From Alishewanella metallidurans (GTDB lineage: Bacteria; Pseudomonadota; Gammaproteobacteria; Enterobacterales; Alteromonadaceae), in contig NZ_JALAHQ010000003.1 of the NCBI RefSeq assembly GCF_036983985.1, positions 248,001 to 312,000 on the forward strand: a DNA stretch of 64,000 bases. Reading direction: 5' to 3'. Of the stretch, positions 61,257 through 64,000 are shown piece by piece. Positions within the stretch are counted from its first letter, which is position 1, and each line of letters begins with the position of its first letter. Made by a program: the position numbers and the translations under genes. A model generated the notes under the pieces. The model ran no database searches. It was not told the origin of the DNA and worked only from the letters and a program-made list of their open reading frames with translations.

Positions 61257-61988
61257 ATGAGCGCAGATCTGGTATTTGGTATTCATGCGGTTGCCGCACT
61301 ATTACAACGCGCACCGTTAGAGGTACTGGAATTGTTCGTGATGAAAGATCGCGACGATAAGCGTATGCAGCCATTAATTCAACAAGCTAGAGAAAATGGT
61401 GTATCAGTACAATTTTGCAACCGTAAAACCCTAGATGACATGGTTAGCGGCCAGCACCAAGGCGTGGTGGCAAAAGCTCGCTTGCAAAGCAGTGGCACTG
61501 AAAACGATTTAGCCGCTATAGTTGCCAGTACAGACAAGCCGTTTATTTTAATTCTTGACGGCGTAACCGACCCGCATAACTTAGGCGCTATTTTACGTAG
61601 CGCTGATGCTGCCGGTGTGCATGCTGTCGTATCACCGAAAGATCGTTCAGCAAAACTTACTGCCGCAGTGCGCAAAGTAGCCTGTGGTGCTGCCGAAAGT
61701 GTACCTTTTATTACCGTTACTAACTTAGCTCGCACTATGCGTGAGCTACAAGAGGCGGGTTTATGGATAGTAGGCACCGCTGGCGAGACAGAAACCCTAG
61801 TTTACGACGCGGATTTAAAAGGCCCATTAGCCATAGTGCTTGGTGCTGAAGGTGAAGGCCTGCGCCGTTTAACGCGTGAAACCTGCGACGCCCTGGTAAA
61901 AATTCCAATGTTTGGCGCCGTATCTAGTTTAAACGTCTCAGTTGCCGCTGGCATTTGTATGTTTGAAGCAGTGCGCCAACGCGCTTAA
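61257..61988 (+). CDS. rlmB: 23S rRNA (Gm2251) 2'-O-methyltransferase RlmB
   Basis: A SPOUT-family methyltransferase acting on G2251 in the P loop of 23S rRNA. The 243-residue protein has an N-terminal substrate-binding domain (LVFGIHAVAALLQRAPLEV) and a knotted SPOUT domain with LDGVTDPHNLGAILRSADAAG, VLGAEGEGLRRLTRE and the SAM-binding SSLNVSVAAGICMFEA. It follows rnr and is probably transcribed from its own promoter. Confidence 0.97.
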   Translation: MSADLVFGIHAVAALLQRAPLEVLELFVMKDRDDKRMQPLIQQARENGVSVQFCNRKTLDDMVSGQHQGVVAKARLQSSGTENDLAAIVASTDKPFILILDGVTDPHNLGAILRSADAAGVHAVVSPKDRSAKLTAAVRKVACGAAESVPFITVTNLARTMRELQEAGLWIVGTAGETETLVYDADLKGPLAIVLGAEGEGLRRLTRETCDALVKIPMFGAVSSLNVSVAAGICMFEAVRQRA

Positions 61989-62027
61989 CCCTTGTTAAGA
62001 ATACCTTCGTATAACCACAGATACTGC

Positions 62028-62056
62028 TTGTTATTTACGCGCTAAGTCCGTAGTAT
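62028..62056 (+). promoter_or_regulatory. Promoter of the rpsF operon
   Basis: TTGTTA (62028-62033), a 17-base spacer and TAGTAT (62051-62056), predicting an 80-base leader before rpsF. Confidence 0.6.
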
Positions 62057-62088
62057 ATGCGACCTTCGGCCATACACTAACGTTCCTT

Positions 62089-62124
62089 GCCTCTATGAGA
62101 ACCCCGGCCGAGTTCCCCCGAGGC
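62089..62124 (+). promoter_or_regulatory. Structured rpsF leader; candidate S6:S18 autoregulatory site
   Basis: GCCTC (62089-62093) and GAGGC (62120-62124) close a stem-loop with C-rich interior CCCCGGCCG and CCCCCG, just ahead of the rpsF ribosome-binding site. A CCG-containing bulged hairpin bound by S6:S18 is known upstream of rpsF in many bacteria. The match here is by position and composition only. Confidence 0.35.
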
Positions 62125-62146
62125 TTACTAACCGTAAGGAGCTACA

Positions 62147-62527
62147 ATGCGTCATTACGAAATCGTTTTTATGGTTCACCCTGATCAGAGTGAACAAGTA
62201 CCTGGCATGATCGAGCGCTACACTGGCGCGATCAAAGAAGCGGGTGGTTCTATTCACCGTCTGGAAGACTGGGGCCGTCGTCAATTGGCATACCCAATCC
62301 AGAAGTTGCATAAAGCTCACTATGTTCTGATGAACGTAGAAGCACCACAAACTGTGATTGATGAGCTGGAAACTAACTTCCGCTTCAACGACGCTGTTTT
62401 ACGTAATCTGATTATGCGCACTGACAGTGCCGTAGTTGAGCCATCACCAATGGCGAAGGTACGTGATGAACGTCGTGAGCGTGCTCCTCGTGAAAACGAA
62501 GAAGAGCAAGTATCAAACGAAGAGTAA
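62147..62527 (+). CDS. rpsF: 30S ribosomal protein S6
   Basis: A 126-residue S6. It starts MRHYEIVFMVHPDQSEQVPGMIERY, with IHRLEDWGRRQLAYPIQKLHKAHYVLMNVE and FRFNDAVLRNLIMR. The C-terminal tail is acidic (RENEEEQVSNEE), as in gammaproteobacteria whose S6 is poly-glutamylated. TAAGGAG lies seven bases before the ATG. It is the first gene of rpsF-priB-rpsR-rplI. Confidence 0.98.
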   Translation: MRHYEIVFMVHPDQSEQVPGMIERYTGAIKEAGGSIHRLEDWGRRQLAYPIQKLHKAHYVLMNVEAPQTVIDELETNFRFNDAVLRNLIMRTDSAVVEPSPMAKVRDERRERAPRENEEEQVSNEE

Positions 62528-62536
62528 GTTGCGTTA

Positions 62537-62842
62537 ATGGACAATTGCACCGTACTGGTTGGCAGTATTTGCCGTCAGCCCGAACATAGCGAAAGTCCCG
62601 CGGGCATACCGCATACCGTTCTGGTGTTAGAACACCGCAGTAATCAGATGGAAGCTGGCCTAAACCGTCAAGTTTACGTCAGAATACAGGTGGTAATTAC
62701 CGGAGCTGCATTAACACAACATACCCGACATTTAACGTTGGGCAACATGGTCAAGGTTACTGGTTTTTTAAATCGTCACCAAAGCCGCAGTGGACAAGCT
62801 AAGCTGGTACTGCATGCTCAACAATTTGAACAAATAAGTTAG
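62537..62842 (+). CDS. priB: Primosomal replication protein N (PriB)
   Basis: A single-stranded-DNA-binding OB-fold protein, related to SSB, that stabilises PriA at stalled forks. The 101-residue protein has NCTVLVGSICRQPEHSESPAGIPHT and VTGFLNRHQSRSGQAKLVLHAQQFEQI at the C-terminus. It is nested between rpsF (nine-base gap) and rpsR (eleven-base gap), the diagnostic location. Confidence 0.95.
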   Translation: MDNCTVLVGSICRQPEHSESPAGIPHTVLVLEHRSNQMEAGLNRQVYVRIQVVITGAALTQHTRHLTLGNMVKVTGFLNRHQSRSGQAKLVLHAQQFEQIS

Positions 62843-62853
62843 GAGACAGACAA

Positions 62854-63081
62854 ATGTCACGTTTTTTCCGTCGCCGTAAATTCTGCCGTTTTTCTGCAGA
62901 AGGCACTGTAGAGATTGATTACAAAGATACCGCTGTTCTGAAAAACTATGTTACAGAAAGCGGCAAGATCGTACCTAGCCGTATTACTGGCACCAGCGCT
63001 AAGTATCAGCGCCAACTGGCTCGCGCTATTAAACGCGCTCGCTACCTGGCTCTGCTGCCTTACAGCGACTCACACAGTTAA
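62854..63081 (+). CDS. rpsR: 30S ribosomal protein S18
   Basis: A 75-residue S18 beginning SRFFRRRKFCRFSAEG, with KNYVTESGKIVPSRITGTSAKYQ and RAIKRARYLALLPY, near-identical to the family consensus. The cysteine near the N-terminus belongs to the C+ form. AGGAGA lies before the ATG. Confidence 0.98.
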   Translation: MSRFFRRRKFCRFSAEGTVEIDYKDTAVLKNYVTESGKIVPSRITGTSAKYQRQLARAIKRARYLALLPYSDSHS

Positions 63082-63099
63082 TACAGAAGGGATAAAGCA

Positions 63100-63552
63100 A
63101 TGCAAATTATTCTGTTAGACAAAGTCTCAAACCTTGGTGGTTTAGGTGACAATGTAACTGTTAAGTCAGGTTATGCTCGTAACTTCTTATTCCCACAGGG
63201 TAAAGCAGTTCCAGCTACCAAGGCTAACGTAGAAAAGTTCGAAGCACGCCGCGCTGAATTAGAAGCTAAATTAGCAACTGACTTAGCTGCCTGTAACGAT
63301 AAAGCTGCTAAAATTGCTGCGCTGGGTGAAGTGACTATCGCTTCTAAAGCTGGCGACGAAGGTAAGCTGTTCGGTTCAGTTGGCACACGTGATATCGCTG
63401 ATGCGATCACTGAAGCTGGCGTTAAAGTATCAAAAGCTCAAATTAAGTTACCACACGGTACTTTACGTGAAACTGGCGAGTTTGATATCGACGTTCAGTT
63501 ACACGCAGAAGTTATCGCAACTGTTAAAGTTGTGATAATCGCTGAAGCTTAA
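63100..63552 (+). CDS. rplI: 50S ribosomal protein L9
   Basis: A 150-residue L9: N-terminal domain MQIILLDKVSNLGGLGDNVTVKSGYARNFLFPQGKAVPAT, a long connecting helix rich in Ala/Glu/Lys (about 45-75), and a C-terminal domain with GKLFGSVGTRDIADAI and LPHGTLRETGEFDIDVQLHAEV. It is the last gene of the ribosomal operon, 18 bases after rpsR. Confidence 0.98.
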   Translation: MQIILLDKVSNLGGLGDNVTVKSGYARNFLFPQGKAVPATKANVEKFEARRAELEAKLATDLAACNDKAAKIAALGEVTIASKAGDEGKLFGSVGTRDIADAITEAGVKVSKAQIKLPHGTLRETGEFDIDVQLHAEVIATVKVVIIAEA

Positions 63553-63560
63553 TGCTATTT

Positions 63561-63590
63561 AAGCGCACTGGTAATTCGGTGCGCTTTCCT
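63561..63590 (+). terminator. Terminator of the rpsF-priB-rpsR-rplI operon
   Basis: Eight-base arms AAGCGCAC / GTGCGCTT with a ten-base loop, followed by TTCCTCTTG, eight bases after the stop. The T run is interrupted. Confidence 0.65.
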
Positions 63591-63706
63591 CTTGTTTGTT
63601 GCCCGCTGTTATTTCCACTACCCACTAAAAAAATCTCTGACTTTGCTTTGTGATCTGCCGTTGGCGGGTTAGCATTATATTGTTTTCGTTAACTGAAACA
63701 GGTGTT

Positions 63707-64000
63707 ATGAGCAGTAATAAAGATAAGCAGGTTGCTGCGGTTAAAATGCCGCCACATTCTATTGAAGCTGAGCAGTCAGTGCTTGGCGGTTTAATGCTAG
63801 ATAATGATGCTTGGGATCGTGTCGCCGAAAAAGTGGTAGAACAAGATTTTTATTTACGCGCTCACCGATTTATTTTTTCTGCAATGTCGCGCTTAGCTGA
63901 AGCTACACAGCCTATTGATATTATTACGGTATCTGAAAATTTAGAGGCAAACCTACAGCTCGACGATGTCGGTGGCTTTGCCTACTTGGGCGAAATTGCG
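63707..64000 (+). CDS. dnaB: Replicative DNA helicase DnaB (N-terminal part)
   Basis: The first 98 residues of the hexameric replication-fork helicase; the gene runs off the window end. The start is ATG 63707 with CAGGTG upstream, giving MSSNKDKQVAAVKMPPHSIE. The N-terminal domain is clear: PPHSIEAEQSVLGGLMLDNDAWD, DFYLRAHRFIFSAM, and PIDIITVSENLE. The domain that binds primase begins here; the RecA-like motor lies outside. The order rplI-dnaB is conserved. Confidence 0.97.
   Translation, partial: MSSNKDKQVAAVKMPPHSIEAEQSVLGGLMLDNDAWDRVAEKVVEQDFYLRAHRFIFSAMSRLAEATQPIDIITVSENLEANLQLDDVGGFAYLGEIA

Noticed and set aside
1..64000. CRISPR arrays, prophage, integrons or complete insertion sequences
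   Set aside because: No regularly spaced repeats, phage structural or integrase genes, or transposase genes were seen; the only mobile-like trace is the REP-like palindrome at 17290.

Overview
The window is chromosomal DNA of a free-living gammaproteobacterium. Gene content, gene order and protein sequences (isc cluster, ndk-rlmN-pilW-rodZ-ispG-hisS-yfgM-bamB-der, miaA-hfq-hflXKC-purA-motX-rnr-rlmB-rpsF-priB-rpsR-rplI-dnaB) fit the Alteromonadales/Rheinheimera-type group. This taxonomic placement is an inference from recalled synteny; no search was run. A motX-like gene points to a sodium-driven polar flagellum. No phage, plasmid, CRISPR array or complete insertion sequence was seen.

Layout. 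0-3.6 kb: the end of the Fe-S assembly cluster (hscA, fdx), a porin with a small phosphate-binding-like periplasmic protein, and ndk. 3.6-13.2 kb: a long conserved run for translation fidelity, type IV pilus and cell shape, isoprenoids and outer-membrane assembly (rlmN to der). 13.2-17.4 kb: an accessory stretch with an LdcA-type lysine decarboxylase, a two-gene cassette that looks like a membrane-inserting effector and its partner, a decayed partial copy of the effector, and a REP-like palindrome. 17.4-22.6 kb: chaC and xseA on the minus strand, then guaB-guaA.

22.6-29.1 kb is the most unusual region. Five tightly packed genes encode a sigma-54-dependent response regulator, a 70-residue stand-alone histidine-phosphotransfer (DHp/HisKA) domain with no ATPase, a CHASE3 sensor kinase, an Rcp1-like single-domain receiver, and a REC-HisKA-HATPase-REC-REC hybrid kinase. 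A -24/-12-like sequence precedes the operon. A second, weaker one, with a dyad upstream, precedes the outer-membrane barrel gene that follows. This suggests a complete relay circuit with an adjacent target.

29.2-45.6 kb: a minimal signal peptidase I, prmA, aroQ-accB-accC, dsbD, groES-groEL behind a heat-shock promoter, a DUF3016 protein, a possibly shortened PriC, a MerC-domain protein, GDPD, psd, rsgA, orn, tRNA-Gly(GCC), an acetyl-CoA hydrolase/CoA-transferase, a DUF1289 protein and queG. 45.7-53.9 kb: tsaE-amiB-mutL-miaA-hfq-hflX-hflK-hflC, a classic envelope/RNA/quality-control run. 54-64 kb: a kynureninase-like PLP enzyme, purA, an S41 lipoprotein protease, motX, rnr, rlmB, the rpsF-priB-rpsR-rplI ribosomal operon and the 5' part of dnaB. 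A 27-base sequence recurs at 29.2 and 61.1 kb and looks like a dispersed intergenic repeat.
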